A DNA stretch of 64,000 nt, from positions 62,001 to 126,000 of the forward strand of contig PBLF01000028.1 in the NCBI GenBank assembly GCA_002722295.1, written 5' to 3'. Source of the DNA: Stappia sp. (GTDB lineage: Bacteria; Pseudomonadota; Alphaproteobacteria; Rhizobiales; Stappiaceae). The notes beneath the pieces are model-generated. The model saw only the letters and a list, made by a program, of their open reading frames with translations, ran no database searches and had not been told where the DNA came from. Made by a program: the position numbers and the translations under genes. Shown here piece by piece: positions 1 to 8,634 of the stretch. Positions within the stretch are counted from its first letter, which is position 1, and every line of letters begins with the position of its first letter.

Positions 1-66
1 TGGGAAAACCCGGACTTCGACTTCGAGTCCGAGCAGACGTTCCTGTTTCCCGGGCTGGCCCGCTAG
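1..66 (+). CDS. C-terminal end of an unidentified protein (5' truncated by window edge)
   Basis: The first 21 codons read openly in frame 1 and end WENPDFDFESEQTFLFPGLAR before TAG at 64-66. Only the tail is visible, so neither family nor function can be assigned. The next gene starts 17 bases downstream on the same strand behind a GGAG-type ribosome binding site, so the two could be cotranscribed. The codon choice matches the surrounding GC-rich genes. Confidence 0.55.
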   Translation, partial: WENPDFDFESEQTFLFPGLAR

Positions 67-83
67 GGAGTGGAGCGGCGCGC

Positions 84-665
84 ATGCGGGTCCTGGTGAT
101 ATCGGCCCATCCGGTCGAGACGAGTTTCAGCGCGGCCCTGCGCGAGGACTGCGTGACAACTCTGGTGGCGGCCGGCCACGAGGTTGAGGAACTCGATCTC
201 TATGCGCGCGGCTTCGATCCGGTTCTGAGACGCGAGGAGCGACTGGCCTACCACGACCTCGAGCGCAACCGTGAAGGCGTTGCCTTCGAGGTCGAGCAGT
301 TGCTGCGCGCCGAGGCGCTGGTTCTGGTCTACCCCGTGTGGAACTATGGTTTTCCCGCGATCCTGAAGGGGTATTTCGATCGCGTTTTCCTGCCGGGCGT
401 CTCATTCCGGCTGGAGAACGGAGTGGTGAAGCCCAATCTCGGCCATATCCGCCGGCTGGTGACGGTGACGACCTACGGGGGATCGCGGCTTCGCGCCTTC
501 CTCGTCGGCGATCCGCCGCGCAAGCTCGTGTGCCGCGTTCTCAGGGCGCTCATCGCACCGATCGGACGCCTGTCCTATCTCGCGCTCTACGATCTCAACC
601 GGGCGGACGCACCACGACGCGACGCGTTCCGCGACAAGGTGAAGCGAACCCTCCAGGAGCTTTGA
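84..665 (+). CDS. NAD(P)H-dependent flavodoxin-fold oxidoreductase, copy 1
   Basis: The 193-residue protein has the layout of the NQO1/flavodoxin_2 family of small cytoplasmic FMN or FAD quinone reductases. It opens with the phosphate-binding strand MRVLVISAHP followed by a Ser/Phe turn, and the segment VLVYPVWNYGFPAILKGYFDR (about residues 78-98) is the family's flavin-contacting loop. The start has GGAG upstream. The stop overlaps the next start as TGATG, so translational coupling with the paralogue downstream is likely. The substrate cannot be read from sequence. Reduction of quinones or electrophiles would be typical, and a MarR-type regulator follows the pair. Confidence 0.88.
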   Translation: MRVLVISAHPVETSFSAALREDCVTTLVAAGHEVEELDLYARGFDPVLRREERLAYHDLERNREGVAFEVEQLLRAEALVLVYPVWNYGFPAILKGYFDRVFLPGVSFRLENGVVKPNLGHIRRLVTVTTYGGSRLRAFLVGDPPRKLVCRVLRALIAPIGRLSYLALYDLNRADAPRRDAFRDKVKRTLQEL

Positions 666-1252
666 TGCGTGTCCTTTTGATTTTCTGCCATCCGAGCGGC
701 GACAGTTTCGGTGCCTCGCTCGCGGCCGCCGCGCGCGAGACGCTGGTCGCCGGCGGACACGACGTGCGCTTCACCGATCTCTATTCGGAAGGCTTCGACC
801 CGGTTCTGACCCGCCAGCGCTGGCTCGACTACGAGGATCCGCAAAAGAACCGCGCCGGCATCGAGGATCACGTGGGCAACCTGGAATGGGCCGAGGCGAT
901 GGTCTTTGTCTACCCCACCTGGTGGTACGGTCTTCCGGCCATGCTGAAGGGCTACCTCGACAGGGTGTGGGTGCCGCATGTCACCTTCGACATCCCGACC
1001 GAAACGCGTCCCATGACGCCCCGGATGCAGCATGTGAGGAAGCTTGCCGTCGTGACGAGCTGCGGGGCGAGCTGGTGGATTTCCAAGCTGATCGGCGAGC
1101 CGGGCCGCAAGACGATCCTGCGCGGCATCCGCGCATTGTGCGCGCCGACCTGCACAACCCGCTACATGGCGCTTTACAACATGGACACGGCGACACCCTC
1201 CGCGCGTGAGAAGCACATCGCGAAGGTGCGCAAGGTGCTCGGGCGCTGGTAA
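665..1252 (+). CDS. NAD(P)H-dependent flavodoxin-fold oxidoreductase, copy 2
   Basis: This 195-residue protein is a diverged paralogue of the preceding gene. It has the same N-terminal strand (MRVLLIFCHPSGDSFGASL) and the same loop VFVYPTWWYGLPAMLKGYLDR, and both share GFDPVL near residue 45 and a C-terminal region ending in a basic helix. I chose the ATG at 665 because it overlaps the previous stop (TGATG); the frame is open much further upstream, but that part lies inside copy 1. The two products may form homodimers or a heterodimer, as NQO-type enzymes are dimeric. Its role is unknown beyond flavin-dependent two-electron reduction. Confidence 0.88.
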   Translation: MRVLLIFCHPSGDSFGASLAAAARETLVAGGHDVRFTDLYSEGFDPVLTRQRWLDYEDPQKNRAGIEDHVGNLEWAEAMVFVYPTWWYGLPAMLKGYLDRVWVPHVTFDIPTETRPMTPRMQHVRKLAVVTSCGASWWISKLIGEPGRKTILRGIRALCAPTCTTRYMALYNMDTATPSAREKHIAKVRKVLGRW

Positions 1253-1423
1253 GGCGGCTATGCCGGTGAAAAGCCGGGCGCGGCGCGAGAGAAGCGATCC
1301 TGACGGATTGCCTGCGGGTCGCGATGCCGCCACACTGTGCGTAACCGGGAGGATGACCGCGTTTCATGCATTCGCGTCCATCCTGTCATGAAGAGGTCAT
1401 TTGCCGGCGTTAGACATCCGATC

Positions 1424-1894
1424 ATGGCGTTCAACTACAAGAAAAGCGTGACGTTCCGGCTCGGCCAGGCGGCCAAGGCCCATCGTTCGCGCGCTGGCAC
1501 CCACCTCTCCCGGATCGGTCTGCATCCGGGCCAAGAGGCCGTTCTCAAGATTCTGTTCGACACGGACGGACAGACGATGAGCCAGCTTGCCTCCGCGCTC
1601 AGCGTTCAGCCGCCGACAGTGACCAAGATGGTGACCCGGCTTTCGGCGCAGGGTTTTCTGCGCCGCGCGTCCTCGGAGACGGACGGCCGGCTTTCCCGTG
1701 TCTTCCTGACCGACGAGGGGCGTGCGCTCGTCGAGACGATCGACAAGTCCTGGAAGCGTCTCGAGCGTGAGGCACTGGCCGGGATGGAGGACAAGGACCG
1801 CAAGAAGCTGCGCAAGCTGCTGCGCCAGGTCGAGAAGAACCTGGGGTCCCGTCTCGCCGACGACATCGACCTGGAGCCGGACGAGGCCGAGTGA
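1424..1894 (+). CDS. MarR family transcriptional regulator
   Basis: The 156-residue protein carries a MarR winged helix. LHPGQEAVLKILFDTDGQTMS leads into the recognition helix QPPTVTKMVTRLSAQGFL, and the wing SETDGRLSRVFLTDEG contains the Asp-x-Arg that is conserved in this family. Long dimerisation helices flank the domain. I chose MAFNYKK (ATG 1424) because the domain begins just after it; the frame stays open to alternative starts at 1388 and 1337, and none has a strong ribosome binding site. It probably represses itself or the adjacent oxidoreductase pair, though no clear operator was found in the 170-base gap before it. Confidence 0.88.
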   Translation: MAFNYKKSVTFRLGQAAKAHRSRAGTHLSRIGLHPGQEAVLKILFDTDGQTMSQLASALSVQPPTVTKMVTRLSAQGFLRRASSETDGRLSRVFLTDEGRALVETIDKSWKRLEREALAGMEDKDRKKLRKLLRQVEKNLGSRLADDIDLEPDEAE

Positions 1895-1933
1895 CGGCCG
1901 GCCTGGCGTTACGCCTCAGTCTGGCCTGATGCC

Positions 1934-3271
1934 TCAGGGCGTTGCCAGTCCCGCCAACTCCAGGCCCAGTCCCGCAAGTGCGCTGACCGCGACGACGGTC
2001 GCGACCCCCCGTTTCGCACCGAAGAGAAGAAGCGCCGCGAGGACAGCCAGCGCCAGCGCTGCCGTGTCCAGGCTTTCCGGTCGCGGCACCATGACCGTGA
2101 AGGGGCCGAGTGTTGCCTCGCCCAGGTCGCGAAACAGCACGTTCGCCGAAAACCAGACCGCGAGGTCGAGAATGGTTCCGACCACCGCGGCCGCGATGGC
2201 GGCCAGAGCGCCCGCCATCCAGCCGATGCGCTGCAGGCGTTCCACGTGGGGAGCGCCCGCCAGCACAAAGAGGAAGCTCGGGGCGAAGGTCGTCCAGGTC
2301 GTCAGCATCGCGGCGAGCATGCCGCCGGTGATCGAGGCGTGGGCGAAAACCTCCCTGTAGCCGGCGATGAAGCCGACGAACTGGGTCACCAGGATGAGCG
2401 GCCCCGGTGTCGTTTCCGCGAGGCCGAGGCCGTCGAGCATTTCGCCCGCGTCGAGCCATCCCTTCGCCTCGACCGCCACCTGGGCCATGTAGTTGAGCAG
2501 CGCATAGGCGCCGCCGAAGCTTACCAGCGCCATGGTGGAGAAGAAGGCCGCGATGTCGACGAGCACGGTTTCGGGCGTGAGCAGGATGGCGGCGAGCACG
2601 ACCGGCGCAGCCCAGAGCGCCAGCCCGCCGGCAATCCCGCGAAGGCCCAGTCCGGTGCGGGCCGGCAGGCCGGAGGTCGCGGCGTCGTCGCAAGCCGGGA
2701 CTGTCGGCTTGGTCCGGCTGAACACCGCTCCGGCAAGGCCCGCCGCCAGGATCACGAGTGGAAAGGGGATCTGGGCAAACGCGAGAGCGGCGAAGGCGAG
2801 AAGGGCGATCGTGCGTGACAGGGTGGTCCTGAGCGCGCGGGCGGCCAGACGCATCAGGGCCTGCACGACAATGGCAAGCACGCCTGCCTTGACGCCATAG
2901 AAGAGGCCGGTGACCAGACCCGTATCGCCGAACGTGACGTAGACGATGGACAGGGCAAGCATGAGCGCGGCGCCCGGCAGGATGAACAGCAGTCCGCTGA
3001 CGAGGCCACCCCGCAGTCCGCCCGTCAGCCAGCCGCAGTAGGTGGCAAGCTGCTGGGCCTCGGGGCCAGGAAGAATCATGCAGAAATTGAGCGCGCCGAG
3101 AAAACGCTCCTCGCTGATCGCGCGTGCCTCGGTGACGAACTCCCGGTGAAGCAGGGCGATCTGGGCCGCCGGCCCGCCGAAGGACAGCAGGCCGATACGC
3201 AGGGCACGCAAAGCGAGCGCGGACAGGGTGAGCTGCGCGGGCGCAGGCGTCTCGGAAGCGGGATGCGTCAT
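1934..3271 (-). CDS. chrA: Chromate transporter ChrA, long two-domain form
   Basis: The product (445 residues from the chosen ATG) is a polytopic inner-membrane protein with two CHR domains in tandem. The first shows SFGGPAAQ (residues 30-37) and LPGPEAQQLATYCGW (67-81). The second repeats the pattern as SFGGAYA and ETTPGPL before a further set of hydrophobic segments. Long ChrA proteins export chromate coupled to the proton gradient, but many chromosomal copies have no tested substrate. The start MTHPASE is my choice; the frame allows 25 more codons to 3346. It is convergent with the MarR gene and divergent from the EamA gene at 3513. Confidence 0.88.
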   Translation of the reverse strand: MTHPASETPAPAQLTLSALALRALRIGLLSFGGPAAQIALLHREFVTEARAISEERFLGALNFCMILPGPEAQQLATYCGWLTGGLRGGLVSGLLFILPGAALMLALSIVYVTFGDTGLVTGLFYGVKAGVLAIVVQALMRLAARALRTTLSRTIALLAFAALAFAQIPFPLVILAAGLAGAVFSRTKPTVPACDDAATSGLPARTGLGLRGIAGGLALWAAPVVLAAILLTPETVLVDIAAFFSTMALVSFGGAYALLNYMAQVAVEAKGWLDAGEMLDGLGLAETTPGPLILVTQFVGFIAGYREVFAHASITGGMLAAMLTTWTTFAPSFLFVLAGAPHVERLQRIGWMAGALAAIAAAVVGTILDLAVWFSANVLFRDLGEATLGPFTVMVPRPESLDTAALALAVLAALLLFGAKRGVATVVAVSALAGLGLELAGLATP

Positions 3272-3512
3272 TCCAGAATGGGTCCGTGCTTTCGGCTGGG
3301 GGCTGCATTGTGCGAAACGCATAGCGGCAATGCGTATCTCCACCATGACACGGGCGGCGATTGCGGCAAGACTCGGTGTCTATTAAGTAAGACAAATGCG
3401 GGTGCGGGCGGACGGGCCGGCTCGCGAGGCGCCCGCCACGCGGTCGCGAGGACCGTGCGGGCTCCATGGCACGGCTTGCGCGCCGGTGTCCGGCCGAGGA
3501 GGGAGAAGGCGA

Positions 3513-4463
3513 TTGGCGTCCGACCAGCAGCATGTTCGCGACGGGAAGTCGGACGGGGGACTCATTCCCGAGCGGTTCCTCGGAATTGCCTTGATCTCCT
3601 TTGCGTTTCTGTGTTTCGCCGCGCTTGATGCGACGGCGAAGTATCTGGGGCAGAGCCTGCCTTCGCAGCAGATCGTCTGGATGCGCTTTCTCACGCATGT
3701 GATCTATGCGGTGGTCATCTTCCGGCTCTGGCGCGATCTCACGGTGTTCCGCTCGCGCCGCTGGGGGCTGCAGATCCTGCGGGCGCTGTGCCTGATGGGC
3801 TCGACGCTCTTCAACTTTTTCGCGGTGCGCTATCTGCAGCTCGCCGAAACCGTGTCGATCATGTTCGCCGCGCCCTTCGTGGTGACGGCGCTCGCCGGCC
3901 CGCTCTTGAACGAATGGGCGGGAATGCGCCGCTGGATGGCCGTCATCGTCGGCTTCTGCGGCGTGCTGGTTGTGACCCGGCCGGGCCTTGGCGGCCTCAA
4001 CTGGGCGGCTCTCCTCTCGGTCTGCGCCATGTTGAGCTACGCGCTCTATGCGCTGATGACACGCATGCTGGCGCATACGGATTCCCCCATGTCGATGCTG
4101 GTGATCTCGGGCGGCGTGGCCACCCTGGCCATGACGCCGGCCGGCATTTCCTCCTGGACGGCTCCGGGGGATGTCCTGACCTGGGGGCTGCTTCTGTCCA
4201 CCGGCCTGTGGGGCGGTATCGGTCATCTCGCGCTTATTCGGGCCCATGTCCTGGCCCCGGCAGCGGTCCTTGCCCCCTTCATGTACACCCAGATCCTGTG
4301 GATGATCGGGCTTGGCTACGCGGTGTTCGCCGATGTTCCCACCGTCTACACGCTCGCCGGCGCGACGATCGTGGTCGGATCGGGTCTCTACATCCTCTAT
4401 CGCGAGCAGAAGGTCGCGCGTACCGCGCCCGTGCTGCCGGACGCCGGCGTAAAGCGCGACTAG
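3513..4463 (+). CDS. EamA/DMT family transporter
   Basis: The 316-residue protein has about ten transmembrane helices in two EamA repeats. The first repeat runs from IALISFAFLCFAALDATAKY, and the second covers roughly residues 155-290. I chose the TTG at 3513 because GAGGAGGGAGAAGG lies about ten bases before it, and because the frame upstream reads as an Arg/Gly-rich stretch with no membrane character. Family members export metabolites or nucleotide precursors; the substrate here is unknown. A second, diverged EamA protein is encoded at 16212-17141 on the other strand. The gene stands alone between chrA and a LacI-type regulator. Confidence 0.87.
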   Translation: MASDQQHVRDGKSDGGLIPERFLGIALISFAFLCFAALDATAKYLGQSLPSQQIVWMRFLTHVIYAVVIFRLWRDLTVFRSRRWGLQILRALCLMGSTLFNFFAVRYLQLAETVSIMFAAPFVVTALAGPLLNEWAGMRRWMAVIVGFCGVLVVTRPGLGGLNWAALLSVCAMLSYALYALMTRMLAHTDSPMSMLVISGGVATLAMTPAGISSWTAPGDVLTWGLLLSTGLWGGIGHLALIRAHVLAPAAVLAPFMYTQILWMIGLGYAVFADVPTVYTLAGATIVVGSGLYILYREQKVARTAPVLPDAGVKRD

Positions 4464-4514
4464 CGGATCGCCGGCGCGGGTGCTGTTGCCTCTCGCGCGG
4501 TGGCCGGTCATGTG

Positions 4515-4530
4515 ATTCAATCGATTTGAT
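4515..4530. promoter_or_regulatory. Possible LacI-family operator
   Basis: ATTCAATCGATTTGAT is an imperfect palindrome centred on TCGA, with AT and AA/TT matching in both arms. LacI-family operators are typically 14-20 bases and centred on CG. The site lies 49 bases before the GTG start of the LacI-type gene, in an AT-rich patch within GC-rich DNA, which fits autoregulation. This is inference from symmetry and position only. Confidence 0.35.
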
Positions 4531-4578
4531 TTCCCGGAACGCGTCCGCAGGCGGCGCGAGGCAGGAGGCGGAAGCGGA

Positions 4579-5658
4579 GTGAGGGACGGGTCGGGTTCAG
4601 ACCGGAGCGCGGGCGGCGATGGTGACGACGGGCGCTCCGGACGGCGGCTGAGGCTCGGCGATCTCGCCATGCAGCTTGGCGTGTCCACCGCCACGGTTTC
4701 GCTCGCCCTGCGCAACTCGCCCCTGGTGGCGGCGGAAACCCGTGAGCGCATCAAGGAACACGCCCGCAAGGCCGGCTACATCTACAACCGCTCGGCGGCG
4801 GCTCTCCGGACGGCGCGTTCCAACATGGTCGGCATCGCCGTCCACGACATTCTCAATCCCTATTTCGCCGAAGTGTTCAGGGCGCTGGAAGACCAACTCG
4901 GCCGCGAGCAGCAGGTGGTGCTCATCTGCAACCACCGGGACGACGTGAGCCGCCAGCGGTCCTTCGTCGACACGCTGTTGCAGCACCGGATCGACGGGCT
5001 GGTGCTGTGTGCCTCCGTCGGGACCGAAGCCGAGGAGGTCAACGCGCTCGTGGACGCCGGCATTCCGGTAACGCTGATCTGCCGGGACGTGACGGGCGTT
5101 CGCGCACCCGTTGTGCGCGGCGACGACTTTCTCGGCGGGCTGATGCTCACCCGCCATCTGATCGGGCAGGGGCATCGACGCATCGCCATGGTCGGCGGAC
5201 GGCGGGCGACCTCCGCCGGACGCGAGCGCAATCTCGGCTGGAAGCAGGCCCTGGGCGAGGCCGGCATCGACGCGGCCGGCCAGGTCGACATTCCCGAACT
5301 CATGACCCAGGCGGACGGGCGCGACGTGGTGCCGACCCTTCTGGCGGCCGATCCGCGTCCGTCCGCGGTCTTCGCCTTCAACGATCTTGTCGCCTACGGC
5401 ATTCTGTCCGCGCTGCGGCGGCACGGGGTCGAGCCGGGGCCGGGCATGGCGCTCGGCGGCTATGACGACACGGACGGCGCGGACAGCCGGCTGCCGTCGC
5501 TCACCTCGGTATGGAACGCGCCGGAGGTGATCGGGGCGCGGGCGGCAAGCCTGATCCTGCGTCAGATCGGCGGCGAACGGGTCACCGACGAACACATCCT
5601 CATTCCACCGGAGCTGCGGATCCGCGAAAGCACGCCGCCACCTCCGCCGGAAAGCTGA
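4579..5658 (+). CDS. LacI family transcriptional regulator
   Basis: The 359-residue protein begins with a Gly/Asp-rich tail, then a LacI helix-turn-helix (about residues 25-45, LGDLAMQLGVSTATVSLALR). The hinge segment carries AAALRTARSNMVGI, followed by a periplasmic-binding-protein-like effector domain from about residue 83 with FAFNDLVAYGIL and the C-terminal LTSVWNAPEVIG. The GTG start is supported by AGGAGG at 4564. The 2-hydroxyacid dehydrogenase starts 62 bases downstream on the same strand, so it is the likely target, and a sugar acid or related hydroxyacid is the likely effector class. Neither the ligand nor the operator is proven. Confidence 0.92.
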   Translation: MRDGSGSDRSAGGDGDDGRSGRRLRLGDLAMQLGVSTATVSLALRNSPLVAAETRERIKEHARKAGYIYNRSAAALRTARSNMVGIAVHDILNPYFAEVFRALEDQLGREQQVVLICNHRDDVSRQRSFVDTLLQHRIDGLVLCASVGTEAEEVNALVDAGIPVTLICRDVTGVRAPVVRGDDFLGGLMLTRHLIGQGHRRIAMVGGRRATSAGRERNLGWKQALGEAGIDAAGQVDIPELMTQADGRDVVPTLLAADPRPSAVFAFNDLVAYGILSALRRHGVEPGPGMALGGYDDTDGADSRLPSLTSVWNAPEVIGARAASLILRQIGGERVTDEHILIPPELRIRESTPPPPPES

Positions 5659-5720
5659 GCGGGCTCAACGTCCGCCGCACACCTTCAACGACAAGACCGC
5701 ACCAAAGGGAGAACACAGCT

Positions 5721-6695
5721 ATGGCTCTGGCCGATATTCTTGTGCTGGGAAGAATGAATGCCCTCGTGGAGGAGGAACTGCCGAAGCACTTCACCATCCA
5801 TCGCATCGGCCGCGAGGACGTTGCCTCGCTCGATCCGGCGCTCGGGGAGCGCATCACGGCAATCGCGGGCGGGGCCCATGTTCCGGTCGATGCCGAACTC
5901 CTCGGCAAGCTGCCCAACCTGGAGATCGTCGCCAACTTCGGGGTCGGCTACGATTCGGTCGACGCCAGGCTGTGCGGCGAGAAGGGGATCTGCGTCACCA
6001 ACACGCCCGAGGTCCTGAGCGAGGAGGTGGCCGACACCGCGCTCGGCCTCATGCTCATGACAGTGCGTGAACTCGGCGCGGCGGAGCGCCACCTGCGCGC
6101 GGGCAAGTGGGTTTCGGAAGGACCGTATCCGCTGACCCGCGCAAGCCTCCAGAACCGGACGCTCGGCATTCTCGGTCTCGGGCGTATCGGCAAGGCCATC
6201 GCCCGGCGCGCCGAGGCGTTCGGCATGGACATCCACTATCACGGCCGCACCCGGCAGGACGATGTGGCCTACACCTATCACGACACGCTGACCGGACTGG
6301 CGGAGGCCGTCGATACGCTGATGGTCGTGGCTCCCGGCGGTGCCTCCACCAAGGGGATCGTCAACGCCGAGGTCCTGTCCGCGCTCGGTCCGGAAGGCAT
6401 CGTGATCAATGTCGGGCGCGGAACCGTGATCGACGAGCCGGCGCTGGTGAAGGCGCTGCAGGACGGAACGATCCTCTCCGCCGGTCTCGACGTGTTCGAG
6501 AAGGAGCCGCAGGTGCCGGCGGAACTCATCGCCATGGACAACGTGGTGCTGCTTCCCCATGTCGGCTCGGCTTCCCATCTCACCCGCAACCGGATGGGCC
6601 AGCTTGTCGTCGACAACCTGCTCGGGTGGTTCAACGACGGGCGTCCGGTGACCCCGGTGGCGGAAACGCCCTTCACCCGCCGCAAACAGGGTTAA
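5721..6695 (+). CDS. D-2-hydroxyacid dehydrogenase (glyoxylate/hydroxypyruvate reductase type)
   Basis: The 324-residue enzyme belongs to the NAD(P)-dependent D-isomer 2-hydroxyacid dehydrogenases. The nucleotide-binding motif GLGRIG is at residues 152-157. Catalytic residues can be placed at Arg233 (INVGRGTVID), Glu262 (FEKEP) and His280 (LLPHVGSAS), and an N-terminal substrate lobe carries ANFGVGYDSVD near residue 75. GGGAGAA precedes the ATG. Such enzymes interconvert glyoxylate or hydroxypyruvate and the D-hydroxyacid. The LacI-type regulator directly upstream suggests inducible use of a hydroxyacid or sugar acid. The coenzyme preference is not certain. Confidence 0.92.
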   Translation: MALADILVLGRMNALVEEELPKHFTIHRIGREDVASLDPALGERITAIAGGAHVPVDAELLGKLPNLEIVANFGVGYDSVDARLCGEKGICVTNTPEVLSEEVADTALGLMLMTVRELGAAERHLRAGKWVSEGPYPLTRASLQNRTLGILGLGRIGKAIARRAEAFGMDIHYHGRTRQDDVAYTYHDTLTGLAEAVDTLMVVAPGGASTKGIVNAEVLSALGPEGIVINVGRGTVIDEPALVKALQDGTILSAGLDVFEKEPQVPAELIAMDNVVLLPHVGSASHLTRNRMGQLVVDNLLGWFNDGRPVTPVAETPFTRRKQG

Positions 6696-6802
6696 GCGCG
6701 CTTAAACATCCTTACCCAGCCGTTAAGGAACAGGGTCCAGACTCGCAGACTGCAACCGCCGGATGCGCGAATCGCGCGTCCGGCCGCTCAGGAGGTCTGG
6801 AC

Positions 6803-7240
6803 ATGCGACAAAGAGCCAGGGACCGGATGGCGAGGATCGGAAAGATCCTCTCGATTGCGATGTTCTCGCTCGTGTTCTTCGGAACAGGCTTCGTCGGTGC
6901 GGGGCCGCTGGAGCACGACGTGGCCGGCACGTGGCGTCTCGCGGACGAACTGTCCGGCGCGTCCTGCCGGCTCTCGCTGCGCACGGGCGCTGTCGCGGCG
7001 GATCTTGCCGCCGATGCACCGGGATGCGAGCGCCTGCTTCCGGGTGCTGGGCGCGTCACGGGCTGGCGGATGCTGCCCGAGGGCGGCATCGAGCTTTGCG
7101 ATGCGGCGGGCGCTCCGATTGCCGTCTTCGACGTGGGCGAGGTCGACGGCCTTGCCTCGGTTGAGCCGGCGGGCCTGTTCCTGGTCATGACGCCGGAACA
7201 TGCGCTGTCCCTGTCGGCGCTTATCCCCGGCGCGCGCTGA
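6803..7240 (+). CDS. AprI/Inh family metalloprotease inhibitor, secreted
   Basis: The 145-residue protein has a basic N-terminus and a hydrophobic segment (IGKILSIAMFSLVFFGTGF) that fits a signal peptide or membrane anchor. The remaining sequence follows the Inh beta-barrel pattern: AGTWRLAD, Cys55 and Cys75 placed for the family's disulfide, and VTGWRML near residue 88. AGGAGGT at 6790 supports the ATG. Inh proteins sit in the periplasm and block secreted serralysin-type zinc proteases. No protease gene lies next to it here, so its target is unknown. A GC-rich terminator follows. Confidence 0.75.
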   Translation: MRQRARDRMARIGKILSIAMFSLVFFGTGFVGAGPLEHDVAGTWRLADELSGASCRLSLRTGAVAADLAADAPGCERLLPGAGRVTGWRMLPEGGIELCDAAGAPIAVFDVGEVDGLASVEPAGLFLVMTPEHALSLSALIPGAR

Positions 7241-7270
7241 AGCCAAGAACGTTTACGGATCAGGAGGAAC

Positions 7271-7301
7271 GGGCGCCCCGCGGGGCGCCCGTTTCGTGTT
7301 T
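7271..7301 (+). terminator. Rho-independent terminator-like hairpin
   Basis: GGGCGCCCCGCGGGGCGCCC (7271-7290) is fully self-complementary and is followed by GTTTCGTGTTT. It lies 30 bases after the inhibitor gene and just before the end of the convergent aminotransferase gene, so it could separate both transcripts. The T-tract is imperfect. Confidence 0.7.
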
Positions 7302-7311
7302 CAGGGTGGCT

Positions 7312-8490
7312 TCAGGGGCGGGCCGAGGCGAGGAACTCCTCCATGCGCTTGAGCGCGCGGGAGATGTTTTCCGCCGAATTGGCGTAGGAAAGGCGGATGT
7401 AGCCCTCGCCGAGCACGCCGAAATCGGGGCCGCCGATCACCGCGACGCCCGCCTCCTCAAGCAGGGCCCGGGCAAGCGGCTTGGCCTTGAAGCCCGTCTC
7501 GCGAATGTTGGGGAAGGCGTAGAACGCTCCCATGGGCACACGGGCGGAGACACCGGGGAGTGCGTTGAGCCCCTCGACCACCAGTTTCCTGCGGATGTCG
7601 AACTCCGCCATCATCCGCGCCACCGCATCCTGCGGCCCCGTGAGGGCGGCGATGCCGGCGAACTGGGCCGGGGCGTTGACGCAGGACCAGCAATTGACGG
7701 CGAGCTTGCGCGCCTTGTCGAGAAGCGCCTCCGGCCACACCGCGTAGCCCATGCGCCACCCGGTCATGGCGTAGGTCTTGGACCAGCCGTCGAGCAGGAT
7801 CAGGCGGTCGCGGATCTCCTCGAACCCGTAGAGCGAGCAGTGCTCCGCGCCCTCGTAGGTCATCTGGCCGTAGATCTCGTCGGAGAGGATCGCGATGTCG
7901 GGGCGTTTCGCGAGCCCGGCGACGAGTTTCTTGATCTCGGCGCGCGGCGTGACGCCGCCGGTCGGGTTGGCGGGCGAGTTGAGGATCACCAGACGCGTGT
8001 TCGGCGTGAGCAGCGACAGGGTTTCCTCGGCCGAAAAGGCGAACTCGTTCTCCTCGCGAATCGGGATCGGCACCGGGTTGGCGCCGGTGAACTCGATCAT
8101 CGAGCGATAGATGGGAAAGCCCGGATCGGGATAGAGAATGTCGACGCCCGGCTCGCCGAACATGAGGATCGCCATGAACATGGTGACCTTGCCGCCCGGA
8201 ACGACGACCACGTTGCCCGGGTCGACCGCCGCACCGGTGCGCTTCTCCACGTCGGCGGCCACGGCTTCGCGCAGCGGCAGGATGCCGGTTGCCGGAGTGT
8301 AGCCGTGCTCGCCGTCGCGCAGGGCCTTCACCGCCGCCTCGACGATGTGCTCGGGCGTGCGGAAGTCCGGCTGGCCGATGCCCAGGTTGATGATGTCGCG
8401 GCCCTCGCCGGCCAGCTCGGTCGCGCGGGCGAGAACGGCGAATGCGTTCTCCTCGCCGATGCGGTTGAATGCCTCGATGGTCTTCAGCAT
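7312..8490 (-). CDS. Pyridoxal-phosphate aminotransferase, class I/II fold (AspC-like)
   Basis: The 392-residue protein is a full-length fold-type I aminotransferase. Visible motifs are NLGIGQPDF (35-43), the small-domain GYTPATGI (63-70), NSPANPTGG (171-179), Asp204 and Tyr207 of LSDEIYGQM, and the Schiff-base Lys238 in DGWSKTYAMTGWRMGY. The Arg that binds the alpha-carboxylate is in YIRLSYAN near the C-terminus. Close relatives are usually annotated as aspartate or alanine aminotransferases, but the amino-donor specificity cannot be fixed from sequence. The gene is convergent with the inhibitor gene and divergent from the alkyltransferase gene. Confidence 0.92.
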   Translation of the reverse strand: MLKTIEAFNRIGEENAFAVLARATELAGEGRDIINLGIGQPDFRTPEHIVEAAVKALRDGEHGYTPATGILPLREAVAADVEKRTGAAVDPGNVVVVPGGKVTMFMAILMFGEPGVDILYPDPGFPIYRSMIEFTGANPVPIPIREENEFAFSAEETLSLLTPNTRLVILNSPANPTGGVTPRAEIKKLVAGLAKRPDIAILSDEIYGQMTYEGAEHCSLYGFEEIRDRLILLDGWSKTYAMTGWRMGYAVWPEALLDKARKLAVNCWSCVNAPAQFAGIAALTGPQDAVARMMAEFDIRRKLVVEGLNALPGVSARVPMGAFYAFPNIRETGFKAKPLARALLEEAGVAVIGGPDFGVLGEGYIRLSYANSAENISRALKRMEEFLASARP

Positions 8491-8634
8491 GGGTCCTCCC
8501 GCCGGGGTCGTGGCGCTTGTGTCCGCGTCCGGTTCGTCTTGTGATGAAACTCGTCTTTCGGGTTTTAGCCGGGTGGGCGCGCGTGCGAAACTCCTTCGTC
8601 CACATGTGCTTCATTGCAAGCGGAGGGGGCCCGC

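Noticed and set aside
1599..4769. Minus-strand open frame of over 1000 codons across the MarR-LacI region
   Set aside because: It runs antisense or out of frame to MarR, ChrA, EamA and LacI genes with clear family motifs. Its translation is Arg/Pro/Gly-rich with no domain, as expected for shadow frames in GC-rich DNA.
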